A stretch of 64,000 nucleotides of DNA from Paragonimus skrjabini miyazakii (lineage: Eukaryota; Platyhelminthes; Trematoda; Plagiorchiida; Troglotrematidae). The position numbers and the translations under genes were made by a program. Under the pieces are notes generated by a model that worked only from the letters and a program-made list of their open reading frames with translations, was not told the origin of the DNA and did not search any database. Of this stretch, positions 58,901-64,000 are shown one piece after another (positions within the stretch are counted from its first letter, which is position 1; each line of letters begins with the position of its first letter). The stretch lies in assembly GCA_014338405.1 (NCBI GenBank), contig JTDE01001530.1, positions 1 to 64,000 on the forward strand, written 5' to 3'.

Positions 58901-59965
58901 AAAGGAGAAATCAAGGTTGTGAAGCCTACGCAGCAATCCATATCCAAAGTGGCACGATAACCGAAAGACAAGATTTCGTGTGTTATAATGGGCTCTTGCG
59001 TATATTCAGTTGGTTGCTTGCGCTAAACATCACACCTTGGTTGCACTCATTATGGCTGAACGTCAGTTTGATTCAAACAATTCTAAACGCGATAATTACT
59101 CACCCGATCCACTCCAATTAGTCCACTAGCAAGAAAGTTGGTCTTCAAATCGCCTATCCATTTTTAGAAATCCATCTAAGAGGACGAGGTTCCGACACTT
59201 ATTTCTTTCAAGGTCATCAGTATTTGATTGGTGAAACTCCATTTTTGCAGTTAGAAAATGTTTTTCTCCAGAGGTTTAGGCTCTCTGGTTTATAATCAGT
59301 CAGATTCATAAATTACAGTAATGATTATGCAGCTGTTATCGAACAAGTGATCCATTTTCCGTAATATTTAATTTTTTTACTCAGTCTTGCTAGTGTCCTT
59401 AACCATATTTTGTTGTAAGTTGCTCAGTGAACACGCATAGAAAACAAGCCTTTCTCGTTACTTTGTTGCTCTCATGAATTCATTGTATATTTTGGGACAA
59501 GACAAACGAACCAATAAGTCACTGTGTTTGGAATTCAAATTCGGAACTTTAGTTCACTTTATCATTGTACTCGATCACTGGAAAACAGGCAACATAGCTC
59601 GCAAAAGAAAGATTTCAAATGACTTCATCACGGCAGACAAATCTCAGCGAACGTGATCCAAATGTACGACATGTTTCATGATTAATTTATATGACCGAGG
59701 AAACCTGTGGATCAGCCTATCTGTAAGGTTTCTGCCAGCTATCACAAATGTCAGACTATTTCTCTCGAACAATTCACCATTCCACTCTACTTTTCTGATC
59801 ACCTTTCAATTATTCTAAAGTTTCCCCTTCTTATGCATATTTGATACTCGGCGGTTGTTTTTTTCATATCATTCAGTCTCTTTTTAATGCTGGGGAGATT
59901 GGCAACAAGAAAAACGATCGCCTTCAAACACCTTTACATGTAGCTGCGATGAATGGACACGTAAA
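16928..59965 (+). CDS. Large ankyrin-repeat protein gene, internal part, ten exons (possible TRPA-type channel N-terminus)
   Basis: Ten exons (16928-16981, 17023-17194, 18411-18490, 24887-25219, 27842-27967, 34017-34200, 52970-53168, 54926-55109, 56838-56945, 59877-59965) join in phase at every junction to give about 509 codons. The product holds roughly twelve ankyrin repeats with typical TPLHxAA cores (NGNTPLHYAA, NDTPLHQAA, EDTPMHYAA, LQTPLHVAA). An acidic insert of about 65 residues interrupts the second repeat. Ankyrin repeats mediate protein contacts, and long arrays occur in TRPA and TRPN channels, ankyrins and many scaffolds. The long irregular array is compatible with a TRPA-type channel, but no transmembrane exon is present and I cannot choose a family. 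The first and last exons lie outside what I could see; the last codon is split after two bases at 59965. Confidence 0.85.
16982..17022 (+). other. 41-bp micro-intron
   Basis: GTAAGTATT to TATATAAG, phase 0. Reading through it meets a TAA, so removal is required. Very short introns near the 5' end of genes are known from schistosomes. Confidence 0.65.
17023..17194 (+). CDS. Ankyrin gene, exon b (repeat 1)
   Basis: Encodes a leader (IIRTSDPGNFTAFLEKHYDD) and the first ankyrin repeat, with SLTLLHHAV core and VVELGA end. The donor is GTAAGTTG after one base of a codon. That base plus the first two bases of the next exon gives Asn, producing the standard GAN-VNIQ join between two repeats. Confidence 0.85.
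17195..18410 (+). other. Intron, 1.2 kb
   Basis: Phase 1, GTAAGTTG to TTCCTACAG. No repeat or RNA recognised inside. Confidence 0.8.
18411..18490 (+). CDS. Ankyrin gene, exon c (first half of repeat 2)
   Basis: 80 bp encoding VNIQDKDGLTALHMVVKH and a short extension LTPVETS, bounded by CCTACAG and GTAAGTTTC. It ends in phase 0 in the middle of a repeat. The second helix of repeat 2 appears only after the acidic insert in the next exon. Confidence 0.85.
20698..20894 (-). mobile_element. Hammerhead-SINE, minus-strand arm of a foldback copy
   Basis: Read on the minus strand this arm runs from CAGCGTGTCC, through a B box GGTTCAAGTCC that fits the consensus exactly (with A for G as the permitted variant), the ribozyme (20809-20853), and the 3' region to a tail ending CCCCTACTATTCATC. 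It abuts a plus-strand arm at about 20895, giving roughly 150-bp inverted arms. ATTATTA near 20690 and near 21049 may be a short target-site duplication but is low-complexity. Confidence 0.85.
20809..20853 (-). ncRNA. Hammerhead ribozyme, core mutated (CTGACAA)
   Basis: Stem II GCTCT/AGAGC, GAAA and the GTC cleavage triplet are kept, and stem I (GCATTA/TAGTGC) pairs fully with one G-U. The core reads CTGACAA instead of CTGANGA, so the G that normally acts as general acid is A, and stem III is CTCAAG. Predicted inactive. Confidence 0.75.
20895..21046 (+). mobile_element. Hammerhead-SINE, plus-strand arm of a foldback copy
   Basis: Starts within the B box (TTCAAGTCCCGG), runs through the ribozyme and the 3' region to GATGTTCAATCTACATGA, and lacks the tail. 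It is the inverted segment expected from twin priming of the minus-strand copy next to it. Confidence 0.85.
20922..20966 (+). ncRNA. Hammerhead ribozyme, cleavage site and GAAA mutated
   Basis: CTGACGA and stem II GCTCT-AATG-AGAGC are intact. GAAA has become GAAT, and the cleavage triplet GTC has become GTG, which hammerheads do not cut well. Stem I keeps five pairs (CACTA/TAGTG). Predicted inactive. Confidence 0.75.
24887..25219 (+). CDS. Ankyrin gene, exon d (acidic insert, repeats 2-3)
   Basis: 111 codons between TGCAATCAG and GTGAGCGG, phase 0 at both ends. The first ~65 residues hold an Asp/Glu run (LEDDTDEDNDDDDGDTG) and more Glu (DGEEEETVYQW). Ankyrin sequence then resumes with HHELIHFLISKGANINMTD, NGNTPLHYAASRNN and a third repeat ending LIAENAKIEV. 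The insert sits between the two helices of repeat 2, so it should form a loop projecting from the array. Confidence 0.9.
25220..27841 (+). other. Intron, 2.6 kb
   Basis: Phase 0. ORFs at 26553-27056 and 27063-27344 have no ankyrin or other domain character and are judged fortuitous. A short ACAGT repetition lies near 25621. Confidence 0.75.
27842..27967 (+). CDS. Ankyrin gene, exon e (repeat 4)
   Basis: 42 codons between TTTTCTAACAG and GTAAGTTAC, phase 0. Encodes NEGLTPLMTAAQKNNITVMK, the repeat end LLEAGADYTAED and the start of the next repeat (FGNSV). This completes to a GNSV-LHHC ankyrin core when joined to the next exon. Confidence 0.9.
31011..31074. repeat. (TA)-rich palindromic microsatellite
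   Basis: An alternating TA/CA tract with an 18-bp palindrome (CAGTATATA and its complement) at 31048-31065. Confidence 0.8.
32785..32884. other. Assembly gap, 100 N
   Basis: Exactly 100 undetermined bases, probably a fixed-size placeholder of unknown true length. It falls in an intron, so the traced exons are not affected, but an unseen exon here cannot be excluded. The reading frame joins cleanly without one. Confidence 0.98.
34017..34200 (+). CDS. Ankyrin gene, exon f (repeats 5-6)
   Basis: The acceptor follows a strong pyrimidine tract (TCTCACTGCCCCTCAG). The donor is GTAAGCC. The reading begins LHHCRSRESCQTIELVCSL, finishing the repeat opened in the previous exon with a longer than usual helix, and goes on to NDTPLHQAARNNATHVITYLL. 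It ends one base into a codon; with the first two bases of the next exon this gives Asn. Confidence 0.88.
35353..35727 (-). mobile_element. Hammerhead-SINE, full-length minus-strand unit of a foldback copy
   Basis: The best-preserved unit in the window. Read on the minus strand it has the 5' region (CCTAATCACGGGGTTATCGAC), an A-box region TGACGCACTGG, a B-box region AATTGTAGTCC, an intact hammerhead (35458-35502), a 3' region (GGAATGTGAGATCTGCGATC) and a tail ending CCCCGACTACTCGTC. ATAATTGTT directly flanks the tail at 35344-35352 and recurs after the plus-strand arm at 35852-35860, so both arms form one insertion. Confidence 0.88.
35458..35502 (-). ncRNA. Hammerhead ribozyme, apparently intact
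   Basis: In order on the minus strand: stem I GCACTA, core CTGACGA, stem II GTTCT-AATG-AGAGC, GAAA, stem III CTCGAG, the GTC cleavage triplet, and stem I partner TAGTGC. All conserved core bases match the CUGANGA...GAAA...UH consensus. Stem I has six Watson-Crick pairs, and stem II has five pairs including one G-U. Stem III is a 6-nt palindrome, so within one molecule it can form at most a tiny stem; two molecules can share it as a six-pair helix. Self-cleavage, probably best as a dimer, is predicted. Confidence 0.88.
35753..35851 (+). mobile_element. Hammerhead-SINE, plus-strand arm beginning at the cleavage site
   Basis: Starts TAGTGCTTGTGCTGTTCG, exactly the sequence that follows the GTC cleavage triplet, and runs to GATGTTCAACTTG without the tail. 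About 25 bp of unassigned sequence separates it from the full-length minus-strand unit. Confidence 0.82.
36174..36212. repeat. (TA)n/(TACA) microsatellite
   Basis: A TATATA tract with GTATGTACATA interruptions, itself largely palindromic. Confidence 0.85.
36380..37700 (-). mobile_element. Decayed CR1/Jockey-like reverse transcriptase remnant
   Basis: On the minus strand, motif A reads VIHLDSAKAFGKTDHCIL (about 37300-37356; consensus D-x-x-K-A-F-D). A degraded motif B (HGPFLGFLWFSLF) lies at about 37130-37175. LLYVNDRKL stands in place of LLYADDLKL at about 37070-37095. Several stops and frameshifts separate them. Downstream, fragments such as NKRRLIFKTFFETGLWNGA near 36500-36560 resemble the post-RT region. 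The ends are not defined. The copy is much older than the CR1-like copy at the left of the window and lies antisense to the host gene. Confidence 0.75.
44148..44470 (+). mobile_element. Old, diverged hammerhead-SINE copy
   Basis: The copy aligns through GTCGGAGATCGACTGAAGTCAAC, then GATAATGCATTGGCCGAAATGG (A-box region), ACCGAAATCCTG (B-box region), a broken ribozyme (ATTGACAGGC for CTGACGAGC) and a 3' region GGAATTCGGGAACTGCATCC. It runs into a TA microsatellite at 44466-44498. Confidence 0.72.
44466..44498. repeat. (TA)n microsatellite at a SINE tail
   Basis: A TATATTTATGTATATATATA-type tract where the SINE tail would be expected. It may have grown from the tail. Confidence 0.75.
44571..44666 (-). 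repeat. Imperfect hairpin with a tRNA-like B box
   Basis: Arms 44571-44602 and 44635-44666 are inverted repeats matching at about 24 of 32 positions. On the minus strand GATTCGAGTCC fits the RNA polymerase III B-box consensus (GRTTCGANTCC). No clear A box was found at tRNA spacing, so this is either a second SINE family or a tRNA-derived relic. Confidence 0.45.
46990..49700 (+). mobile_element. R2-clade non-LTR element, decayed
   Basis: A single-ORF LINE type that ends in a restriction-like endonuclease. In order are seen FHITLVPK...ELAPIPVPSTL...FHKIL (RT motifs 0-2, about 47840-47960), GVFKAFDSIS (motif A, about 48108-48137), a damaged motif B, LILLGENLTRL after a lesion where YADD should be (about 48375-48420), RQFVRQWLRLPKDTNHLFLHFD (thumb, about 48808-48870), a Cys-His knuckle (about 49285-49370) and the endonuclease core KPDVIAV...VVLDVSIV (about 49457-49505). 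Many stops and shifts make it inactive. R2 normally sits in 28S rDNA; no rDNA sequence is seen here. Confidence 0.85.
49285..49560 (+). pseudogene. R2-like zinc knuckle and restriction-like endonuclease
   Basis: The reading contains CGQPESLVHIP-stop-SC, then ASCARHNHISEIL, matching the Cys-x-Cys-His pattern before the R2 endonuclease. The PD-(D/E)xK-like core follows: KPDVIAVRDGATVVLDVSIV, with P-D and the D of LDV at the expected spacing. In-frame TAG and TGA codons break it. Confidence 0.8.
52970..53168 (+). CDS. Ankyrin gene, exon g (repeats 7-8)
   Basis: Acceptor CCGTCTTCAAG, donor GTAAGCATG. Encodes VCDPTVPNYLGDTCLHLIAR, the end MLLSHDADINARGNN and the next repeat ESPLFVAVRFREFEMVNMLI. 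It ends two bases into a Lys codon and joins to the next exon as KKGANVNL, a standard repeat boundary. Confidence 0.9.
53169..54925 (+). other. Intron, 1.8 kb
   Basis: Phase 2. A 141-codon ORF (53613-54038) lies inside but has no recognisable domain and no splice context. Confidence 0.75.
54926..55109 (+). CDS. Ankyrin gene, exon h (repeats 9-10)
   Basis: Acceptor CACTCCAATGACAG, donor GTGAGTACT. Encodes GANVNLINAYSMTPLMVACE, VLLNNLATLKCADEACQTAL and THAIKGNHLEVVQ. Phase 0 at its 3' end. Confidence 0.9.
55110..56837 (+). other. Intron, 1.7 kb
   Basis: Phase 0; nothing recognised inside. Confidence 0.75.
56838..56945 (+). CDS. Ankyrin gene, exon i (repeats 10-11)
   Basis: 36 codons between CAAATTTCAG and GTGAGTTTG, phase 0 both sides. 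Encodes CLLGFDSDGYLLNSRDTSED and TPMHYAARIGSKDIVQ. Confidence 0.9.
56946..59876 (+). other. Intron, 2.9 kb
   Basis: Phase 0; no gene or repeat recognised inside. Confidence 0.75.
59877..59965 (+). CDS. Ankyrin gene, exon j (repeats 11-12)
   Basis: Acceptor CATATCATTCAG, donor GTGAGTTG. Encodes SLFNAGEIGNKKNDRLQTPL and HVAAMNGHV, then two bases of the next codon. The following exon was not found before 64000, so the intron is at least 4 kb or the exon is unrecognisable to me. Confidence 0.88.
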
Positions 59966-62462
59966 GTGAGTTGATGCAGTAGTAATTGGTTCGTTTTTTT
60001 ATGTAAGCTAACGTGAAAAAAGACTGATCAATAGTTGTCAATACAAATAGAGTGGAATAAGAAATAGGGTAGAGTTTGCGTCGCTACCACTTGACCGACA
60101 GTGTTATAAACAAAAGCATTTAGTTAAACACAATCATTGAAAAGTTCATTAAACATTGCATTTGGTTTTAGCTAAACAACCCACTCACAAGTGTTTTCAA
60201 TGAAATACCATAACACTAAGGAAAGTTCACAATCGTTCCATGCCAATACTAATTTACTACGAGCAACTTGATTTATACTTCTAATTGATGACGTGCGTTT
60301 CCAAGAATTAAAGTTCATTAGTTCCGGGCAGTGACGAAACAAGTGGTAGACTGGAGTTGCACGATTCGACAAGATAGTGAGTTATACCGATCAGGGAGTG
60401 TAACGGACATCATATTATCTCTTACTGGACTTGAGTTCAAAAACTTCGATTGTCTATAAAAACATCCGTTACTTGATATAAACAAGTGAAAAACACTGTA
60501 TGTGTAGATAAAACGAGTATGTAGTGGATGATACTGTACCAGGAGGAAAACGGAGAAGAGTGTAAACAAAGATGTATGGCTGACGCAACTGAAAGCTTAC
60601 TACAGAACCACAAACAGTACGAATGAAGAAAATAAACGTTATGGAAGATTTAAGGGTAAGGTATTCCTTATTCCCTTGTTATCAAAAAGTAAACCATGCT
60701 ACAGGTTAATAAATGGTATATGAAAACTCAGCAGATGTTGGTTCAAAACGTGAGACAAGGTAGAATAGACTAGTAACGAAATAAATCAGAGAGAAAAAAC
60801 AAGTGTATGTATGAATCGACTGAAAGTTCATTTGTCTCTGCTGTAAAATACTCTACATAGTATACACAACTTCAAACACATTTGCACAAGCGTTCACTCA
60901 GCACCATCTACGAATATGGTATTGGGTTGAAAGTGAACAAGGAAACGGTTAAAGATTAGCCATTTCCGATCATTGTGATCAAGGTGTAAACCCATTTGCA
61001 GCAACTGTTTCATTGTTTGTGTAGTTCAGTCAGAGAACACTAATGTGTTAGAAAGTTCCGTTGAATTTCTGATTTTTCAGTAGACTCCCTTTTAGTCGTG
61101 ATGTGTGTTTTAGCAAAGTTCACAAGTGACAACCAAAACATTGAACTTAAAAATACTTTTCTAACACCTCTATGTTATGGTTTTCTTTTAAAATTAGCTT
61201 CAGTTATCAAATGAACATGTACTCTCTAGTTGCAGTGCTTAATTGAATTTCACATGGCTACGAGAAATATCCTATCAACACAATCATCACCATTACATAA
61301 GCCTTGAAAATAGTACAGAGCTCATGTCTGCGTACCTGTAGCCTAGCTGATGTTTCTTCTGGTGACTCCATTCTATTATGAAGGCATACACAAACACCCC
61401 TGTTAAAATGTTGCTAGCGATTTAGGATAAGTCCCTCAGTAACGTGTCTTCGATGATTCCAATAACGCTTCTTCAAACGGCCGGGTTAACGGGACTAACC
61501 TACTAGTCCAAAAAACGCCAGAAAAGACGATCGAAAGGATTAAAATTTATACGGTACTGTTTAGTAAAATTACAATAAAGATACTAATTCATCTTGAATG
61601 TGAATCGGCCGGACACACAAATTTTCCAGCATAGGCGTTCAAAATGGAGTAACTATACACCAGTCCATAAACAACCACCAGTCAACGAGAAATGAGCTCA
61701 ATAGGGCAATCGGGTGCAGATGAAGTTGAGAGCATGTCAATCAATCCCAAGAGGGGAAGTTTTAACAGATAAGCGATGATAGTTACAAAAAAGGAGGAAA
61801 CATTTATGTGCAGTTGTGGTACAAAGTTCATCATGACCGTGTACTGCACAAAACAGACAAATGAAGACAAATTTAGGATAGGCTTTCCACGAACAAATCA
61901 AAAATACTTCAACGGAATCATCGCTTCGCATCCTAGCAGACAAAAGACAGCAAACGTACCAGATGAACTTCAACAGATCTAACAATTCCGTTTGGTTGAT
62001 CGGCTGCTCTAGTGACTTCCAGTTCTGGTGCAAGATGATCGATCATTACATGTATATAGTGAGTACTGCCTGCTTGGTTGGATGCGCATCATTAACGCAT
62101 ATGATGCGCATGCGTACGGTTTGTCTTACTACAGTTGTCTCTCAATTTCTTTGACGGTGTAGTCGCGTCCAAATGGGGTCGGTCACATTTTACGGCATCG
62201 TGCATCAAAATACTATTTATAGTCTTAGATGGAACTGGCATCCTGGACCCTTTTGAATACTAACACGTGTAATTCGAATAACGCGCCCCCAGTGGTTTAT
62301 CCGAATAAATTACACTCGTCGTGGGCATCCTACACCTTTATACCGACGAGTCCATCAGACAAAGTCAGTCCCAGATGTGCAGCAGGTTCTTCACCTTTGT
62401 AAGCATCCTCTTGGATTGGTCCGTACAATCAGCGGTCAAGATATTTTGTGAACCTATTGCTG
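59966..62462 (+). other. Start of the next intron, nothing recognised
   Basis: Short opposed ORFs at 61682-62154 overlap antisense and are unsupported. Confidence 0.5.
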
Positions 62463-62705
62463 TTATTGTTGACTGACGAACTGTTCTTTGCTAACAACAG
62501 CTAACCACTTTACAAGGAGTGTGCCAACTGGCTGTCCTGTGTCTGGTATCAATCGCCAAACTTCGCCGGGTACCTCATTAGTCCCGCTAGCAGTATGTCC
62601 ATTGGCGAATTTGACTTTCGTTATTGTAGGGTTCAGAATGTAAGTCATCCTTGTGGATTCTTCGCCATCTTCAGCCTGAATCAAAAGTTTGTGTGCCGTA
62701 GCAAC
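62463..62705 (-). CDS. Possible terminal exon of an unidentified minus-strand gene
   Basis: After an acceptor-like AACTTTCAG on the minus strand, 80 codons read VATAHKLLIQAEDGEESTRM through PGEVWRLIPDTGQPVGTLLV to a TAA. The composition is protein-like and the frame is open from the acceptor. Upstream on the same strand (about 63160-63395) another open stretch (RILGTQGVTMLGSDVVIVSN) has similar character but shows no clean donor. I recognise no family; it could be a nested gene in the ankyrin gene's intron or a retrocopy. Confidence 0.3.
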   Translation of the reverse strand, partial: VATAHKLLIQAEDGEESTRMTYILNPTITKVKFANGHTASGTNEVPGEVWRLIPDTGQPVGTLLVKWLAVVSKEQFVSQQ

Positions 62706-64000
62706 CTGAAAGTTTGCCGTTACCCAATAGTCGACTCATTTTTCTTACTTCCTGACTATGACTAAGCATTCTCTTTTGTAGCAACATGCATTCTTTTCTA
62801 GTTCGCGATCACTCGATTAAGGTACTGACGTATTAGTATTACCTAAAAATGAACAACGCAGTTTACGGCATCCAATTTAGCAACAAACACATTAGTTCAC
62901 CTAGATCTGCGATCTTCAGGCATTGTGGAATAGTGACCGTACTCCATTTGGGTTGTTCGACCGCCGTCTGCTGGTTTTCAGTCTACACATAGTTGTTCTG
63001 GCAGGCAGGCGAAAGTGTCTACGTGTTTTGGGTGAATCCTTTTGTACACTTTGCAGCGTGAACGACCACCGAAAAGGGACCCAAGTCAACGCTTCAATTT
63101 TTGGGCAGTACAAATTGTGTTGGTTAGCAGATTCTCTGGCGGTGACTGAATTGTTCAGCTCCGACTTGTTTATCTCCAGAAGTTGACTGTACTTTGATTG
63201 GTTGGACGCTTTTTGCTTCCAAATTTGAAACCAACCTTCCGTGCCAGTCGTAACACTGGTTGCTCCGACATTGTGTTGGAGACTATTACGACGTCACTCC
63301 CAAGCATGGTCACTCCTTGGGTTCCCAGAATGCGAAATAAGAGACTTTTGGAGGTGACTGGAGCATCGTTGCAGTGCTTTTATGGCACCATCAGTGGTGA
63401 TTAGCTCGATCTACTGTAAGTCTACGTTTACATTCAATCGACATGACAGATTTTCACATGATATAGTTTATTTCACACTAGATCTTTGGCACAGCATAGT
63501 GCATTGTGCTACGGTTCATCCAAACTCCGGCGTTTTCAGTCTGTAGCACTTGTTTGGCTGCTATTTTTTAGTGTGACTACTTCAAAAATATCCGGTTTGG
63601 TTAACGCTCTACCTATTCCGTTTGTAATTGAGTCTTTATCCTTCGCGGTCTACGATTGAGACCTGCTTTCTTTCTGGTCGTTATTTTACTCCTGAAACCC
63701 CGAATAACCACTTATCAAAAGCAAGAACAAAAATTTTCAAAACAGTGGCTGACTAAATAGCGCATCCGTTACAAGCAAAGCTACAATTCCTAGTGACGAC
63801 CAGGATCAATGACTTCTGTTCCTCCTATTTCTCTCTGTGACAGTAAGTGCTGTGTAATTCCGATTGATTTGTCGATTGAACAGCATCTGTGATTCCCCAC
63901 CACTCTACCGTCTGTACCTTCTGCCACAATCTAGGAAAATTAGTCCAAACAGGTTCAACTTTGTCTCTTTATCCACTCCTATGAGATACACAACCATCTA
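62706..64000. other. End of window, mostly unassigned
   Basis: Contains the weak minus-strand coding candidate near 63160-63395 and overlapping ORFs on both strands at 62916-63404. Nothing is firm. Confidence 0.4.

Noticed and set aside
1..64000. CRISPR arrays, bacterial operons, LTR retrotransposons
   Set aside because: No spaced direct-repeat array, no operon spacing and no paired LTRs were seen; the content is eukaryotic.

Overview
The window looks like nuclear DNA of a flatworm, most likely a digenean trematode. Four things point there: one multi-exon gene spread over more than 43 kb, with introns from 41 bp to about 18.8 kb; CR1-like and R2-like non-LTR retrotransposon remnants; a tRNA-derived SINE carrying a hammerhead ribozyme, the architecture known from schistosome Sm-alpha elements; and no sign of operons. 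One 100-bp run of N (32785-32884) marks an assembly gap. The organism is an inference from these features, not an identification.

Layout. Positions 1-570 hold a ~140-bp-period direct repeat and a (CTGAA)6 run that resembles a retroelement tail. Positions 771-4090 hold a 5'-truncated CR1-like retrotransposon (APE endonuclease plus reverse transcriptase, about 961-3800) between two imperfect inverted arms and next to several perfect palindromes. Positions 5516-6740 hold a broken, unidentified minus-strand coding remnant. Positions 6741-13318 show nothing I can support. From 13319 to 15880 there are four copies of the hammerhead SINE.

From 16928 to 59965 a plus-strand gene can be traced through ten exons whose splice phases agree at every junction. 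They give about 509 codons: roughly 12 ankyrin repeats plus an acidic insert that splits repeat 2. Neither the start codon nor the 3' end is in view. The ankyrin-rich layout is compatible with a TRPA-type channel N-terminus, but no membrane segment is visible, so the family is left open. Its introns hold two further foldback SINE copies (20698-21055, 35344-35860), a decayed minus-strand CR1/Jockey-like RT (36380-37700), an old SINE copy (44148-44470), a tRNA-like hairpin (44571-44666), and a decayed R2-clade element with a restriction-like endonuclease end (46990-49700). Past 59965 only a possible minus-strand terminal exon (62463-62705) stands out.

The most interesting system is the ribozyme SINE. 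Seven loci share a unit made of a 5' region, tRNA-like A/B boxes, a 45-nt hammerhead (palindromic stem III CUCGAG) and a 3' tail. The copy at 35458-35502 keeps every core base and a perfect stem I. Three loci are foldbacks (an inverted segment plus a sense segment). Two of these have target-site duplications, and in both the inverted segment starts exactly at the hammerhead cleavage site. This suggests that ribozyme-cleaved RNA was a reverse-transcription template in a twin-priming-like event.
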